Shown here: piece by piece, positions 33,436 to 43,884 of the stretch
Numbering within the stretch: position 1 is the stretch's first letter
Layout: every line of letters begins with the position of its first letter
From: Planctomycetota bacterium
GTDB lineage: Bacteria; Planctomycetota; Planctomycetia; Pirellulales; UBA1268
Length of the DNA: 64,000 nt
NCBI GenBank assembly: GCA_003669605.1
Contig: QWOP01000018.1
Span: 52,462-116,461 of the forward strand
Direction of reading: 5' to 3'
The notes under the pieces: model-generated
Told to the model about the DNA's origin: nothing
The model's input: only the letters and a program-made list of their open reading frames with translations
Database searches by the model: none
Program-made: the position numbers and the translations under genes

Positions 33436-35622
33436 TCACGGTGTCCAGATGGTCTTTTTCTCTCCTGCCGGGGCTGGCTGGGCGCCACCCGGCGTCCAGA
33501 TTCCACCGGCTGCCGGTGCGGAGCCAGGGGACGACATTCCCGCGGGTGCCGCTGATGAGCCCATGCCGGCAGGCCCGCCCCGTGCCGAGGTCAGCCCGGG
33601 GAGGTCGACTCCCGCCTCCATCAAGACCTCAGCGAGGGCTTCCAGCACCTTGGCGTCGCGGGAGTGATCGCGGCGGAGATGATCCAGGAGCCGCATGATG
33701 TCGGCCTGATCACCGCGCTGCAGCCTGATGCGCATTTCGGAGACGTCGATCATGCCATCGTTGGCCTTGAGTTGCGCGGCGAGCCCCCGGAGTTCGGCGA
33801 TGATCTCCAACTTGCGGACGCTCTCCAGGGCCCGCTCCTCGAGGAGACCGAGAGCTTCCCAGCGATCCTCCGGCGCCGAATCGGTCCGGAGGATGATCGC
33901 CTCGGCCGCCCGCTCGGCAGCCAGGTCGAATCCCGCATCGACCGCCGTGACGAACAGGCCACGGAGTTCATCGAGAGCGATTCCATCCAGTGCCAGGCGG
34001 TGCCACCGCATCGGCGGCACTTCCTCCAGTGGTTTCTGGGAGTGGATCGCCGGTTCTGGTTTGAGCCCGAGTCGTCCGCGCAGAGCGCCCCAGGCCTCGG
34101 TGGCGTCTCGGCGGCGGCTGGTCGCCTCCCCCTCCACGAGCAATGCCTCGACGCGGCGAGCGCCGTCGGCATCGTGGAGCGCATCCTGGGGAGTCTTGCC
34201 GAGAAGTTCAGGCAGTGCGGTGTCGGGCCAGAGATCAAGAAACCTCGTCCAGAGCCGTTGCCGCTGGCCTTCAAGCATGATGTCGAGCGGACCAGGCTGG
34301 CCGACAGGGGTACCGCCGGCAGGCACCGTGGGGGGGACGATGCGAAACTGGGTCGAGAGCAGCCAGGTCGTCGGCGTGGCCACCGGCAATCGGCCATTGT
34401 CGGGGAGTCTGCTGAACGCCACGGTGGAGATCGGCTCCACGACAGCCACCGCTCCGGCGACGTCTGGCTCGAACCCTTGCAGCACCAATTCCGCCTCGCG
34501 GTCGGTCTGGCGACCGAAGACCAGAAGTGTGGCCAGCAACCGGCCGGGGACGGCCATATCGCCACCGGGCGCGTCGTAGACCCGCCACACCGATCGTGGC
34601 GGTACCGCACCGCGGGAAACCCATTCCGAGCGGTCGAAGGGGGCGGTTTCGAACCGGCCGTCATGGCGGAATTTGTCCTCCATCAGGTCGAGGCCGTTGC
34701 CACTGGCCTCAGCAGCCGGCAGCATCGCTGCCGACCGGACGAAGGGAATCACCGGCGAGCGGTCCTGGTCGGCCTCCGTCTCCAGTGCCATCGCCCGGCC
34801 AGTGGCTTCCACGGCCGCGTCATGGTCGGCCGACCGCAGCCGCGCCACTGCCAGCCAGTTTTCCGCGGCCTCAAACGGCAGCGCCAGCAGTTCGCAGACA
34901 CGCCCCAGATTGGCAGCCAATTCCGGGCTCTGGGAGGCCAACTTCTTCAGGCTACGGAAGCCCGTTAACGCCTTGGAGAGACGCCATTCGCGGGCAGCCT
35001 TGAGATTGATGTCGAACTCAAAACGCCACGGCGAGTCGTCCGGGCATGATTCGAAGAGCACTCGGGTCCGCAGGGCGGCGGGCACGCCCGCCTGTCCGAC
35101 CGCTGCGGCGAGCATGTTCCGGTCCTCGGCGGTGCCGATTCCCGCATCGGAGAGCCACTCCACGATTCCCTGAGAGAATCCCGTCTGTCCGGACTGCGCT
35201 GCCACCTGGACGAGCGTGGCCGCGATCCGCTCCAGTTCAGGACCGACCTCCTTGCCGGCGACCTCGCGGGCGCGGTCAAACAACGCCGCCGCCTCCGGCA
35301 TTTTCCCGGCGATCGCTGCGGTGACAGCCGACTGGCCCAGGGCCAGTCCGTTGTCGGGGAAGGCAGCGAGGAATTCCGCGCTGCCGGTGGCAGCCTCGGT
35401 GAATTTTCGCGAGGCCAATTGCAGTTTGGTGCGGGTGGCGAAGAGGCAGGCCCGGTTTGGGGTCTTCGCCAACAACCGCTCGACCTGCTCCAACGCCGCC
35501 GACACCTGCTCACCCTCGAGCAGACGGTCGAGTTGTTCCAGGTCGCCGACCAGATCGGCGCAGCAGAACTTGATCTTCTTTCCGGTGCCCCCCGGACAGG
35601 CTGCGTAGGGATCGATGGCCAT
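33436..35622 (-). CDS. SEC-C-like motif protein of unknown function
   Basis: 728 residues. The N-terminus has a SEC-C-type zinc motif variant, CPGGTGKKIKFCC (residues 9-21), resembling the tail of SecA. The following helical region ('ALEQVERLLAKTPNRACLFATRTKLQLASRKFTEAA') looks TPR-like. A large unknown middle domain follows ('RSEWVSRGAVPPRSVWRVYDAPGGDMAVPGRLLATLLVFG'). The C-terminal tail is low complexity with two copies of IWTP. It is found with ribD and divergent from the sigma-54 activator. Function unknown; the SEC-C motif hints at binding of a protein or nucleic acid partner. Confidence 0.75.
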   Translation of the reverse strand: MAIDPYAACPGGTGKKIKFCCADLVGDLEQLDRLLEGEQVSAALEQVERLLAKTPNRACLFATRTKLQLASRKFTEAATGSAEFLAAFPDNGLALGQSAVTAAIAGKMPEAAALFDRAREVAGKEVGPELERIAATLVQVAAQSGQTGFSQGIVEWLSDAGIGTAEDRNMLAAAVGQAGVPAALRTRVLFESCPDDSPWRFEFDINLKAAREWRLSKALTGFRSLKKLASQSPELAANLGRVCELLALPFEAAENWLAVARLRSADHDAAVEATGRAMALETEADQDRSPVIPFVRSAAMLPAAEASGNGLDLMEDKFRHDGRFETAPFDRSEWVSRGAVPPRSVWRVYDAPGGDMAVPGRLLATLLVFGRQTDREAELVLQGFEPDVAGAVAVVEPISTVAFSRLPDNGRLPVATPTTWLLSTQFRIVPPTVPAGGTPVGQPGPLDIMLEGQRQRLWTRFLDLWPDTALPELLGKTPQDALHDADGARRVEALLVEGEATSRRRDATEAWGALRGRLGLKPEPAIHSQKPLEEVPPMRWHRLALDGIALDELRGLFVTAVDAGFDLAAERAAEAIILRTDSAPEDRWEALGLLEERALESVRKLEIIAELRGLAAQLKANDGMIDVSEMRIRLQRGDQADIMRLLDHLRRDHSRDAKVLEALAEVLMEAGVDLPGLTSARGGPAGMGSSAAPAGMSSPGSAPAAGGIWTPGGAQPAPAGEKKTIWTP

Positions 35623-35781
35623 CGTTGACAGAATCTCCTCTCCCGGGGTGCGCCCCGGCGGCGGTCGGGCGGCCCGCGGTCGCCTGGAAACGGCGGCTGG
35701 AGTGGCGGACTGCCCGAAAACCGGAATGTACCAGAGGCCGCGGCGGCGGGCAGCGATCGGTCTGCTTTTGACAGGCCCGAT

Positions 35782-35810
35782 TTGCCCGTTGGCCCCGGGG
35801 CCTGCATACT
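35782..35810 (+). promoter_or_regulatory. Candidate sigma-70 promoter for the sigma-54 activator
   Basis: TTGCCC (35782-35787) and CATACT (35805-35810) are separated by 17 bases, 90 bp before ATG 35900, in a 277-bp divergent region. Confidence 0.4.
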
Positions 35811-35899
35811 CCCTGGCAAGTCACACTGGAGAGGCGGCCGGTGCGACCCGGTCCGGGAGAGTTCTCGGATCCACAGACGTCGGTCCACCCCATCCCGCC

Positions 35900-37345
35900 A
35901 TGCGTCAGCCGCGGATCCTCATCGCCGATTCCGCCGGCTCTGGCGGCTTGCCCTACGCCCGGTTGGTGGCCCGGTTGCAGCCGATGGAAGTCCGGGTCGA
36001 ACCGTCGCTGGAGCGCGTGCTCGACAGCGTCGCCCGTGACTCCTGGGATCTGGGGGTCGTCACCACACGCGCCGGTGAGTTGGCGGTGCGGCTCCACGGG
36101 GCGATCGCCGCGGCTGACCCCCAATTGCCACTGGTGGTCATCGATTCCAGGCCGGACGTCGAAACCGCCAGGGCATGTCTTCAGGCCGGTGCGGGTGACT
36201 ATCTCGACCTCGCCCGTATCGAGGACGAACTGGAGGACAGTCTGGCAAGGCTCCTGGCCTCCAGCCGCCGCCGGGATGCCGAGCAGGTGCTCCGCCGCGT
36301 GGTCGAGCGCCCCTATTCATTCGAAGGGTTTCTTGGCGAGAGCCCACCGATGCGGCAGGTGTACTCGATCATCGACCGGGTGGCGGCCAGCAACGTGGAT
36401 GTGCTCGTCACCGGCGAGACAGGAACCGGCAAGGAACTCGTTGCCCGCGCCGTTCACCGTCGCAGCCGGCGTGCAGCGGGACCGTTTGTCCCGATCGACT
36501 GCGGTGCCATCCCAGACGCGCTGCTGGAAAGTGAACTGTTCGGCCATGAACGGGGGGCCTTCACCGGCGCCGATGCCAGACGGATGGGGCTGGTTGAATT
36601 CGCCGATGGCGGCACCTTATTCCTGGACGAGGTGGGGGAATTACCGCTCCCGCTCCAGGCCAAACTGCTCCGCGTGCTCCAGGAACGGCGCGTCCGCCGC
36701 GTCGGTGCCAGACAGGAGAATGCCGTCGACGTCCGCGTCGTGGCAGCCACGTCGCGAAATATCGATGAGATGGTGACGAAAGGGGAATTCCGCCGCGATC
36801 TCTTTTACCGGATCAATGTCGTGCGGATTGACATGCCTCCGCTGCGGAGCCGTGGTGACGACATCGGCCTGCTCGCCGAGTCGTTCGCCAACCGGGCCAG
36901 CCAGGAAATGAGCCGCCAGATCGGTGGCATCTCCCCGGATGCCTACCAGGTGCTCCGCAGTTACCATTGGCCGGGGAATGTCCGCGAACTGCAAAACATC
37001 GTTCGCCGGGCGATCGCTATGTCGAGGGCGGCAGTGGTGGGGGTTGAGGATCTTCCCGACGAGGTCGTCACCGCCGCGGGGCGATCGGCCGGCGCCGAAG
37101 CCGGGGCGGTGGGGTTCTTTGCGCAGCGGGCCGAACAGATCGCCCGCTTCGAGCGTCAATTCCTCAGCGATCTCCTCACCCGCCACCAGGGCGACGTCTC
37201 CGCCGCCGCCCGCGAGGCCCGCCTGCCGCGGGGCACCCTCTACCGGCTGATGAAGGGGCATTCCCTCGACGGGGCCACATTCCGCCGCCCGGTCGAGGAA
37301 CCTCAGGCAGGTGATCCTCGTGGACTTGGGCCACACCCCGGCTGA
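35900..37345 (+). CDS. Sigma-54 dependent transcription activator with degenerate receiver domain
   Basis: 481 residues from ATG 35900 (MRQPRILIADSAG). Residues 1-115 fold like a receiver but lack the key residues. The beta-3 end reads DLGVVTTRAG, with Thr where the phospho-acceptor Asp belongs. The conserved Thr and Lys sites are also altered (VVIDSRP, YLDLARIE). The AAA+ domain is intact: Walker A GETGTGKELVA (about 172), the sigma-54-contacting GAFTGA loop (about 219), 'GGTLFLDEVGELPLPLQAKLLRVLQE' and the arginine finger region. A Fis-type helix-turn-helix closes it (SDLLTRHQGDVSAAAREARLPRGTLYRLM). It likely acts without phosphorylation by a kinase. Its immediate downstream neighbour is glnB with a sigma-54 promoter. 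Confidence 0.92.
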   Translation: MRQPRILIADSAGSGGLPYARLVARLQPMEVRVEPSLERVLDSVARDSWDLGVVTTRAGELAVRLHGAIAAADPQLPLVVIDSRPDVETARACLQAGAGDYLDLARIEDELEDSLARLLASSRRRDAEQVLRRVVERPYSFEGFLGESPPMRQVYSIIDRVAASNVDVLVTGETGTGKELVARAVHRRSRRAAGPFVPIDCGAIPDALLESELFGHERGAFTGADARRMGLVEFADGGTLFLDEVGELPLPLQAKLLRVLQERRVRRVGARQENAVDVRVVAATSRNIDEMVTKGEFRRDLFYRINVVRIDMPPLRSRGDDIGLLAESFANRASQEMSRQIGGISPDAYQVLRSYHWPGNVRELQNIVRRAIAMSRAAVVGVEDLPDEVVTAAGRSAGAEAGAVGFFAQRAEQIARFERQFLSDLLTRHQGDVSAAAREARLPRGTLYRLMKGHSLDGATFRRPVEEPQAGDPRGLGPHPG

Positions 37346-37376
37346 CCCCCGCGGCAGGGGCAAGCCGAGTCACCAC

Positions 37377-37404
37377 GCACCTGTCGCGCCTGTGTGACAG
37401 GTGC
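37377..37404 (+). promoter_or_regulatory. Inverted repeat upstream of glnB, candidate activator site
   Basis: GCACCTGTC and GACAGGTGC form a perfect 9-bp inverted repeat. A nearby direct repeat CGCGCCTG[T/C]GTGACAG occurs at about 37385 and 37407. The site lies about 190-215 bp before the predicted sigma-54 start, the distance expected for an enhancer site. It could alternatively be the terminator of the activator gene. Confidence 0.45.
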
Positions 37405-37419
37405 GCCGCGCCTGCGTGA

Positions 37420-38046
<627 letters not shown>

Positions 38047-38052
38047 ATTTCA

Positions 38053-38084
38053 CGGCTGCACGGCCATCTGGGGCCGTGCAGCCG
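38053..38084 (+). terminator. 13-bp hairpin after glnB
   Basis: CGGCTGCACGGCC pairs with GGCCGTGCAGCCG around a 6-base loop, 6 bases after the stop. There is no T tract on either side, so it may be a factor-dependent terminator or 3' stabiliser. It lies in the convergent space between glnB and fumC. Confidence 0.55.
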
Positions 38085-38127
38085 CCAGGCCCGTCGCGGC
38101 AAGTGCCACCGGTTCGCCCGGCGGGGT

Positions 38128-38172
38128 GTCTGGCGGTTGCGTCTGGCGGTTGCGTCTGGCGGTTGCGTCTGG
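38128..38172 (+). repeat. 13-bp tandem repeat in glnB-fumC intergenic space
   Basis: GTCTGGCGGTTGC occurs three times in a row (38128-38166) and starts a fourth (GTCTGG). It lies about 20 bp before the fumC stop on the opposite strand. Confidence 0.9.
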
Positions 38173-38190
38173 CCGTCGACCAGAGGGCCA

Positions 38191-39600
38191 TCACGTCGAC
38201 AGCGGCCGGGTCATCTCTGCCGGGACAACCCACTGGTCGTACTGCTCTGCCGTAACGTGCCCCGAGGCGACGGCGGCTGCCTTGAGGCTCGTCCCCTCCT
38301 GATGGGCCTTCTTCGCGATCTTCGCCGACTTCTCGTAGCCGATGTGGGTGTTGAGGGCGGTGACGAGCATCAGCGACTCGTCGAGGTTGTGGCGGATGCG
38401 GGCGAGGTTCGGCTGGATGCCGACCGCACAGTGAATCCGCATCGAGTCGCAGGCGTCGGCCATGAGGTCGGCCGACTCCAGCACGTTGTGGATCATCACC
38501 GGCTTGTAGACGTTGAGTTGGAAGTTGCCCTGTGAGCCGGCGAAGGCCACTGCGGCGTCGTTGCCGAACACCTGGACGCAGACCATCGTCATCGCCTCGC
38601 ACTGCGTGGGGTTGACCTTGCCCGGCATGATCGAGCTGCCCGGTTCGTTCTCTGGGATCGAGATCTCGCCGATCCCGCAGCGTGGCCCGGAGGCCAGCCA
38701 GCGGATGTCATTGGCGATCTTCAGCAGCGCCATCGCCAGACTGCGCTCGGCGGCGCTTGCATCAACGAGGGCATCGTGGGCTGAGAGGGCAGCAAACTTG
38801 TTCTTCGCCGAGACGAAGGGGTGGCCGGTCTCTCTGGCAATGAACTTCGCCGCGACGTCGCCAAACTTCGCGTGGGCGTTGAGCCCGGTGCCGACGGCCG
38901 TGCCGCCGATTGCCAGTTCATAGAGGCCGGGCAGTGACCGTTCGATGGAGGCGATCCGGTCGTCGAGTTGGGATTGCCAGGCCGAGATCTCCTGGCCGAG
39001 GGTGATTGGGGTCGCATCCTGGAGGTGGGTGCGGCCGATCTTGACGACGCTCGCCGTCCGCTGGGAGAGGTCAGCAAACACGTCTCGGAGTGACCGCACC
39101 GCCGGCAGGAGGCGATCGTGGATCACCTCGACGGCGGCGATGTGCATGGCAGTGGGGAAGGTGTCGTTGGACGACTGGCCGCGGTTGACGTCGTCGTTGG
39201 GGTGGACCGGTGACTTCGACCCCATCACACCGCCAGCGATCTCGATAGCGCGATTGGAGATCACCTCGTTGGCGTTCATGTTCGACTGTGTACCGCTGCC
39301 GGTTTGGAAGACCACCAGCGGAAAGTGGTCGTCGAGTTTCCCGGCGATCACCTCGTCGGCCGCCTGGACGATGAGCCGCACCCGCTCGGCGGGGATCTGC
39401 CCGAGCTCACCGTTGGCAAGCGCCGCCGATTTCTTGAGGATCCCGAGGGCCTTCTTCACCGCCCGGCCCCACTCGAAGCGATCGAGGCCGATTTTAAAGT
39501 TGTCTCGGGAACGCTCCGTCTGGGCGCCCCAGTAGCGGTCGGAGGCGACCTCGACGGCCCCCATGCTGTCGGTCTCGGTGCGGGTGGAGGGAGTAGCCAT
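38191..39600 (-). CDS. fumC: Class II fumarate hydratase
   Basis: 469 residues from ATG 39600 ([18 protein letters not shown]). The catalytic loop [16 protein letters not shown] and the substrate motif '[19 protein letters not shown]' are present, with '[23 protein letters not shown]' and '[18 protein letters not shown]'. It interconverts fumarate and malate in the TCA cycle. The frame extends to 39726, but the extra N-terminus lacks support. It converges on glnB with about 145 bp between; the 255 bp upstream to the next gene contain no recognisable gene. Confidence 0.97.
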   Translation of the reverse strand: MATPSTRTETDSMGAVEVASDRYWGAQTERSRDNFKIGLDRFEWGRAVKKALGILKKSAALANGELGQIPAERVRLIVQAADEVIAGKLDDHFPLVVFQTGSGTQSNMNANEVISNRAIEIAGGVMGSKSPVHPNDDVNRGQSSNDTFPTAMHIAAVEVIHDRLLPAVRSLRDVFADLSQRTASVVKIGRTHLQDATPITLGQEISAWQSQLDDRIASIERSLPGLYELAIGGTAVGTGLNAHAKFGDVAAKFIARETGHPFVSAKNKFAALSAHDALVDASAAERSLAMALLKIANDIRWLASGPRCGIGEISIPENEPGSSIMPGKVNPTQCEAMTMVCVQVFGNDAAVAFAGSQGNFQLNVYKPVMIHNVLESADLMADACDSMRIHCAVGIQPNLARIRHNLDESLMLVTALNTHIGYEKSAKIAKKAHQEGTSLKAAAVASGHVTAEQYDQWVVPAEMTRPLST

Positions 39601-39855
39601 TGGTCGGTTCCGGAGGGAGCGTGTGGGGGAGGGGGGAGCCTGCAATTTTTCGTCCGCCGGCCCTGCAGTGCAACGGGAGGACCGCTTGAGCCGGTGTGTG
39701 GAGCGTGCCTGGAGAATTCTTCCCAAAAGAGCGGGATGGCGGCAGGGATGGGGAGGTTGTCGTGGTGGAGGGTGAAGGTGCCCCCTGTCCGGGCCTTCGC
39801 TCCCGACGACGCGTGGCGCTGCTGACGACTCTGCCAGAGAGCGGCCTCGCTGGCG

Positions 39856-42561
39856 TCACTTCCGCAGGGTGCGGCGGGCCGGCGCGGCGACGGCCACGGG
39901 GGCTGGCAACTCACCGAGCGAGATCGCAAACCAGCCGTCGGTGCTGGCGGCCTGAAGAACCGCCAGATCGGTGATTCGAGGATTGGAGGCAATCGTCTCC
40001 GGGAGCAGCGGCAGCGGACGCTCCTTGGGGAAGATCTTCCCGAAGATCGCCCGCAGTGCCAGTTCAGCGCGCCCCTGGTGGCCCGGCCCCCCGATATGCA
40101 CAGGACCCTCTCGCTCCAGGAAGATTTGCGGCGAGACTGCCTTCGGTCGGTAGGTGACTGAGGCGACGATGTCCCGCCAGCTGCGGCGGCCACTCTCGAT
40201 CGAGTCCAGCGAGATGCGGACGTGCACCAACCCGTCGCGGTACTCCACCCACAGCGGTTGTTCTGCGGCGAAGGTGATCTCCACCCCTTCGGGAGTCTCC
40301 TCGGGCACACGGGGCTCAATCCCCGCGCGCTCACAGAGCAGCGTCACCAGTTCCTCCAGCGACAGTTGCCGTCCGGCCAGCCCCAGTCGTTCCAGCGCGT
40401 TGTTGACCGCCGACTGGTGAACCTGCACGCTGAGCAACGAGCCGGCCGGGGCCCGCGGCCGCGGTGTGTGGGCCGCAAGTTGGTCTTGGGCTGCCAGTCG
40501 GAGCCGGGCCGTGGCGACCCCCGCGGTGGTCTCGAGGGCGAGCGCGGTCGGCTCCAGCCCCAAGCGCTCCAGCGGTTCCCACGCCTGGAGACGGATTTTA
40601 TCGGCCATCTGTGTGAACTGCGGTTCAGCCTGCTGATCGACCTCACGGCAGGCGCGGGCGATGATCTTGTCGATCACCTCGCGGTTGGCTTCGGGGAGAT
40701 GTTCGTCGTGCTGGTTGCGGGCGATGTTCCGCACCAGGGACCGCATGATTGGGACGCCGTCGAAACTGGTCTGGATATTGGATAAGTGCGAGCGAGACGA
40801 GGCCGAACCGCGGGCTGCGCCGAAGACAAGACCTTGTTCGCCAATCGTCACCGGCTTGCGGACAGTGAACGAGGAAGAACCCTTCGACGTCAGTGACACC
40901 GGCCCCGATGCGGTGACCGTCCGCGAGGCGACATCGCCCCGAATCTCAAGATTCATGGAGATTCCGTCGGTGTCGGGCACGAACCGGACGCCGGTGGAAC
41001 GCTCGAGGGTGCTCGTTCCCCGGACCTGACGGCCCAGGACCCTGTCATCAACCGGAGCGGTCGTGACGCTGGTGACAGGGAGCAACCGCTCGAGGAATTT
41101 CTGGTGCACAGCCACCCGGACATTGGCGGCGGAGTAGTGGGTGCGGACCGCATCGGCAAACCGATCCGCACTCGTCGAGCGACCATCCTCGATCCGAGCC
41201 ACGGCAGCAGCGATGGCGGCTGCATCGGCGGCCGAGCCCGATTCCTCGAGCCGTTCCAGGGCGGCCAGCACGGCGATGATGTCGGCCTCCAGCCGGCTCT
41301 CGGCGAGCAGGTCGCCAGATCGTTCTCTGGCGGCGGCATCTGATCTGTCGGCCGCCTGCGTGCAGACATCGATCGCTCCCTTCCAGACCGCGGATCGGCG
41401 CTGCACGGCCAACGCCGCTCGGCGGAGCGTGGCGGCGCGAGTGGCGTCTGTAGTGGAGTCGGCCAGTCGCATGCCGGCGTCGGCCGTCGATTCAAGCGCC
41501 GCCAGCCCGGTGGCGGCGGTCGGGTCACACGGTCCCCTTGTCCCCCGCAATCGCTTGAGGATCGCGCCGGTGTCGGCGGCCCAACGGACCGAGGCAGTTG
41601 TTTCACTGCCCCCTGGCTTGGCGAGCAGGTCGATCTGCTGATGGAGTTTTATCGCCACCGGCCAGTCGCAGATGCCGGTGGCATAGTCTTCGCCGTGGGG
41701 CGCTGTCGGAGCCGAAGCGTCTTTGCGGTCGCGGGCCAGGAGACGTTCCCCGAGCCGGAGCCGCTCGATCAACCGACCACTGCCGGTGGCCGTCGACGAA
41801 GTCGGCCTCCGCGGGAAGGGGACCGTCTGGGATCGTGCCGACTTGATGTCGTCGAACGAGTCGCGGAGCCAATCGGCCACCGGCCCCCTTCGAGAGCCGG
41901 GGGCGGGGGGCTCGAGAGGTTGCACCGCATCGGTCGGGGCGTGCGACCAGTTGATGCTGTCCGGGTCGGAGTGGCGGTCGATCCGGGGGGCGACAGGCTT
42001 TGTTTCGGGGGATGCCACAGCCGGCGGTGGGGCGCTGGCCGCTGCCGCAGCGAGGTCCTGGCCAGCCGACAGCGGTTCAGCGAACTGGACTGCGATCACC
42101 TGAGGAGAACGACGACCGACGCCCGTGGAAGAAGGTTGATTGGGAATCCGCCGGGCGGTATCGATGCGCGGGACCACCGGCGGCGGGACTGCCGAAGTGC
42201 GCGTCAGCAGCGGGCTGGCGGTTTTCGTCACCGGGGCTGCGACGAGCACTACTGGACGGTGGCTGGCCTGCGCCTTCTGTACAGGAACGACACCTTGGGA
42301 GGCAGGAGCGAGCCTGCGGAGGTCGCCGGTGCCCTGCCACGTTTTGCCGTTGCTCTTGGGGGACGGCGGCGCGGCGTCGGAGATCGGCGCCGCCGGCGGC
42401 TGGTCGGGATAAAACTCCGCTTGCCGATGACGTGGCAGGTTCTCCTCGGCGAAGAGTGACTCGTGCAGCGGGACAAGGACCAACGGCCCGACTCCCGTCG
42501 CGGCCACGAGGCCGGCGAGGAAGGAAGCCGCGACGATCCGTCCCCCACGCTGCTGCGACAT
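39856..42561 (-). CDS. Large membrane-anchored planctomycete protein, function unknown
   Basis: 901 residues from ATG 42561 (MSQQRGGRIV); a longer frame to 42687 adds an unlikely leader. A single hydrophobic segment (about residues 11-30) anchors the protein. About 240 residues of Pro/Ala-rich, low-complexity sequence follow. The rest is predicted folded, including 'VSLTSKGSSSFTVRKPVTIGEQGL' and a C-terminal domain 'LVHVRISLDSIESGRRSWRDIVASVTYRPKAVSPQIFLEREGPV'. No known catalytic motif was found. Planctomycete genomes contain many such proteins; role unknown. It is separated from holB by about 190 bp. Confidence 0.7.
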   Translation of the reverse strand: MSQQRGGRIVAASFLAGLVAATGVGPLVLVPLHESLFAEENLPRHRQAEFYPDQPPAAPISDAAPPSPKSNGKTWQGTGDLRRLAPASQGVVPVQKAQASHRPVVLVAAPVTKTASPLLTRTSAVPPPVVPRIDTARRIPNQPSSTGVGRRSPQVIAVQFAEPLSAGQDLAAAAASAPPPAVASPETKPVAPRIDRHSDPDSINWSHAPTDAVQPLEPPAPGSRRGPVADWLRDSFDDIKSARSQTVPFPRRPTSSTATGSGRLIERLRLGERLLARDRKDASAPTAPHGEDYATGICDWPVAIKLHQQIDLLAKPGGSETTASVRWAADTGAILKRLRGTRGPCDPTAATGLAALESTADAGMRLADSTTDATRAATLRRAALAVQRRSAVWKGAIDVCTQAADRSDAAARERSGDLLAESRLEADIIAVLAALERLEESGSAADAAAIAAAVARIEDGRSTSADRFADAVRTHYSAANVRVAVHQKFLERLLPVTSVTTAPVDDRVLGRQVRGTSTLERSTGVRFVPDTDGISMNLEIRGDVASRTVTASGPVSLTSKGSSSFTVRKPVTIGEQGLVFGAARGSASSRSHLSNIQTSFDGVPIMRSLVRNIARNQHDEHLPEANREVIDKIIARACREVDQQAEPQFTQMADKIRLQAWEPLERLGLEPTALALETTAGVATARLRLAAQDQLAAHTPRPRAPAGSLLSVQVHQSAVNNALERLGLAGRQLSLEELVTLLCERAGIEPRVPEETPEGVEITFAAEQPLWVEYRDGLVHVRISLDSIESGRRSWRDIVASVTYRPKAVSPQIFLEREGPVHIGGPGHQGRAELALRAIFGKIFPKERPLPLLPETIASNPRITDLAVLQAASTDGWFAISLGELPAPVAVAAPARRTLRK

Positions 42562-42751
42562 GCCGATCCAACTTTTCCAGGCGGCGAACGCCTCCAGGGA
42601 CTGGCCCTTCCAGTCCCCGCACGTTCCTCCCGGTTGGATCGACAGGCATGGTGGGAAAAATCGATCTGCACGGGACGATGCCGGCATATTCCGTCATCCG
42701 TGCAGGTCTCCCATTTCCTCCGCATTGCCACCTCTGGGGCAACGTCAAAGA

Positions 42752-43858
42752 TCAGCGGCCTTTGCCGGGGGGGGCCGGGGGAGCGGCTGGCTCCAGATGA
42801 ACCGTCCAGGCATCGACGAGCGTGGGAAGGTGGGCGTTGCGCTCGATCCCGTCGAGGGCGTCGAGCGTGCAGCGGATTCCGACCGTAGCCTGTTCGGCGC
42901 TTCCCCCCCAACTTGCCACGGCGTGCTGCAACTCCGGATCGGCAGTCGGCTGTCGTTCGCCATCCCGTCCGGCGTCCGCGGAGCCCGCGCTGCTTCGCAA
43001 TGACGCACGGAAGAAGTCGAGGGCTGCCCCGAGGACGACCCGCAACCGGGCCCGCCGGGGTGGGGCATCCTTCCCAGCCGCCTCAACGAGCTGTTGCACT
43101 TCCCGGGCCAGGTCGACGCCGTGCAGTGGCCGGTGGGAGAGCATGTCGAGGAGGCGGGCGCGGAATCCGGCCAGGTGGGGGTCGAGGAGCAGGCGTGCCC
43201 GGGAGAGACTGCCGCCGCTGCGGGCGGCACAGCTGTCGATGGTGGCATCGTCGATACCGGCAGCCTCGATTGCTCCGGAGGCGATGTCACGGCGGAGGAT
43301 GGTGGCGACGGTGCCGCTTTCGAGTGGCGCAAAGCGAATGATCTGACAACGGGAGCGGATCGTCGGCAGCTGTCGTTCCAGAGCCGTCCCCACAAGGATG
43401 ATGGCGGAAGAGTCAGGGGGCTCTTCGAGCGTTTTTAGCAAGCAATTAGCCGCCTCATCGGAGAGGTGATCCGCGTCGAGGATGATCGCCACCTTCCGCC
43501 GGCCAAGTGCTGGCGCGAGGAGAATCCGCCAGCAGAGTCCTTCACGCATCCGGTGTTCACGGTCGCCGATAAACACCTCCAGGGGAATCGTCGCCCGGTC
43601 TTCGGGTTTCTCGACGACGTCGATGTCTGGATGGCTGCCTGCGGAGGCCTGGATGCACGACGGACAGTTGCCGCACGGCTCGAGCCCCGGCCGTGGCGCA
43701 GGGCAGACCAGCGCTTTGGCAAGCGTTCTGGCGAACAGTCCTTTCCCTACTCCGTCGGGGCCGATGAACAGGAACGCGCCTGCGATGCGGCCCCTGGATG
43801 CGGCGGCCACGAACCGGGCGACGACATCGTCATGCCCCTCGATGCCCTGCCATGCCAT
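42752..43858 (-). CDS. holB: DNA polymerase III subunit delta'
   Basis: 368 residues. The AAA+ clamp-loader domain shows Walker A GPDGVGKGLFA (about residue 34), a zinc-binding CGNCPSC site (about 61-67), 'AIILDADHLSDEAANCLLKTLEEPP' (Walker B/DEAH-like region) and sensor 'IRSRCQIIRF'. The C-terminus is Gly/Pro-rich. Delta' is part of the gamma complex that loads the beta clamp. It follows tmk by 26 bp on the same strand, the usual tmk-holB order. Confidence 0.92.
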   Translation of the reverse strand: MAWQGIEGHDDVVARFVAAASRGRIAGAFLFIGPDGVGKGLFARTLAKALVCPAPRPGLEPCGNCPSCIQASAGSHPDIDVVEKPEDRATIPLEVFIGDREHRMREGLCWRILLAPALGRRKVAIILDADHLSDEAANCLLKTLEEPPDSSAIILVGTALERQLPTIRSRCQIIRFAPLESGTVATILRRDIASGAIEAAGIDDATIDSCAARSGGSLSRARLLLDPHLAGFRARLLDMLSHRPLHGVDLAREVQQLVEAAGKDAPPRRARLRVVLGAALDFFRASLRSSAGSADAGRDGERQPTADPELQHAVASWGGSAEQATVGIRCTLDALDGIERNAHLPTLVDAWTVHLEPAAPPAPPGKGR

Positions 43859-43884
43859 CGCGTGCTTGCCCCGGGAGGTTGTCG

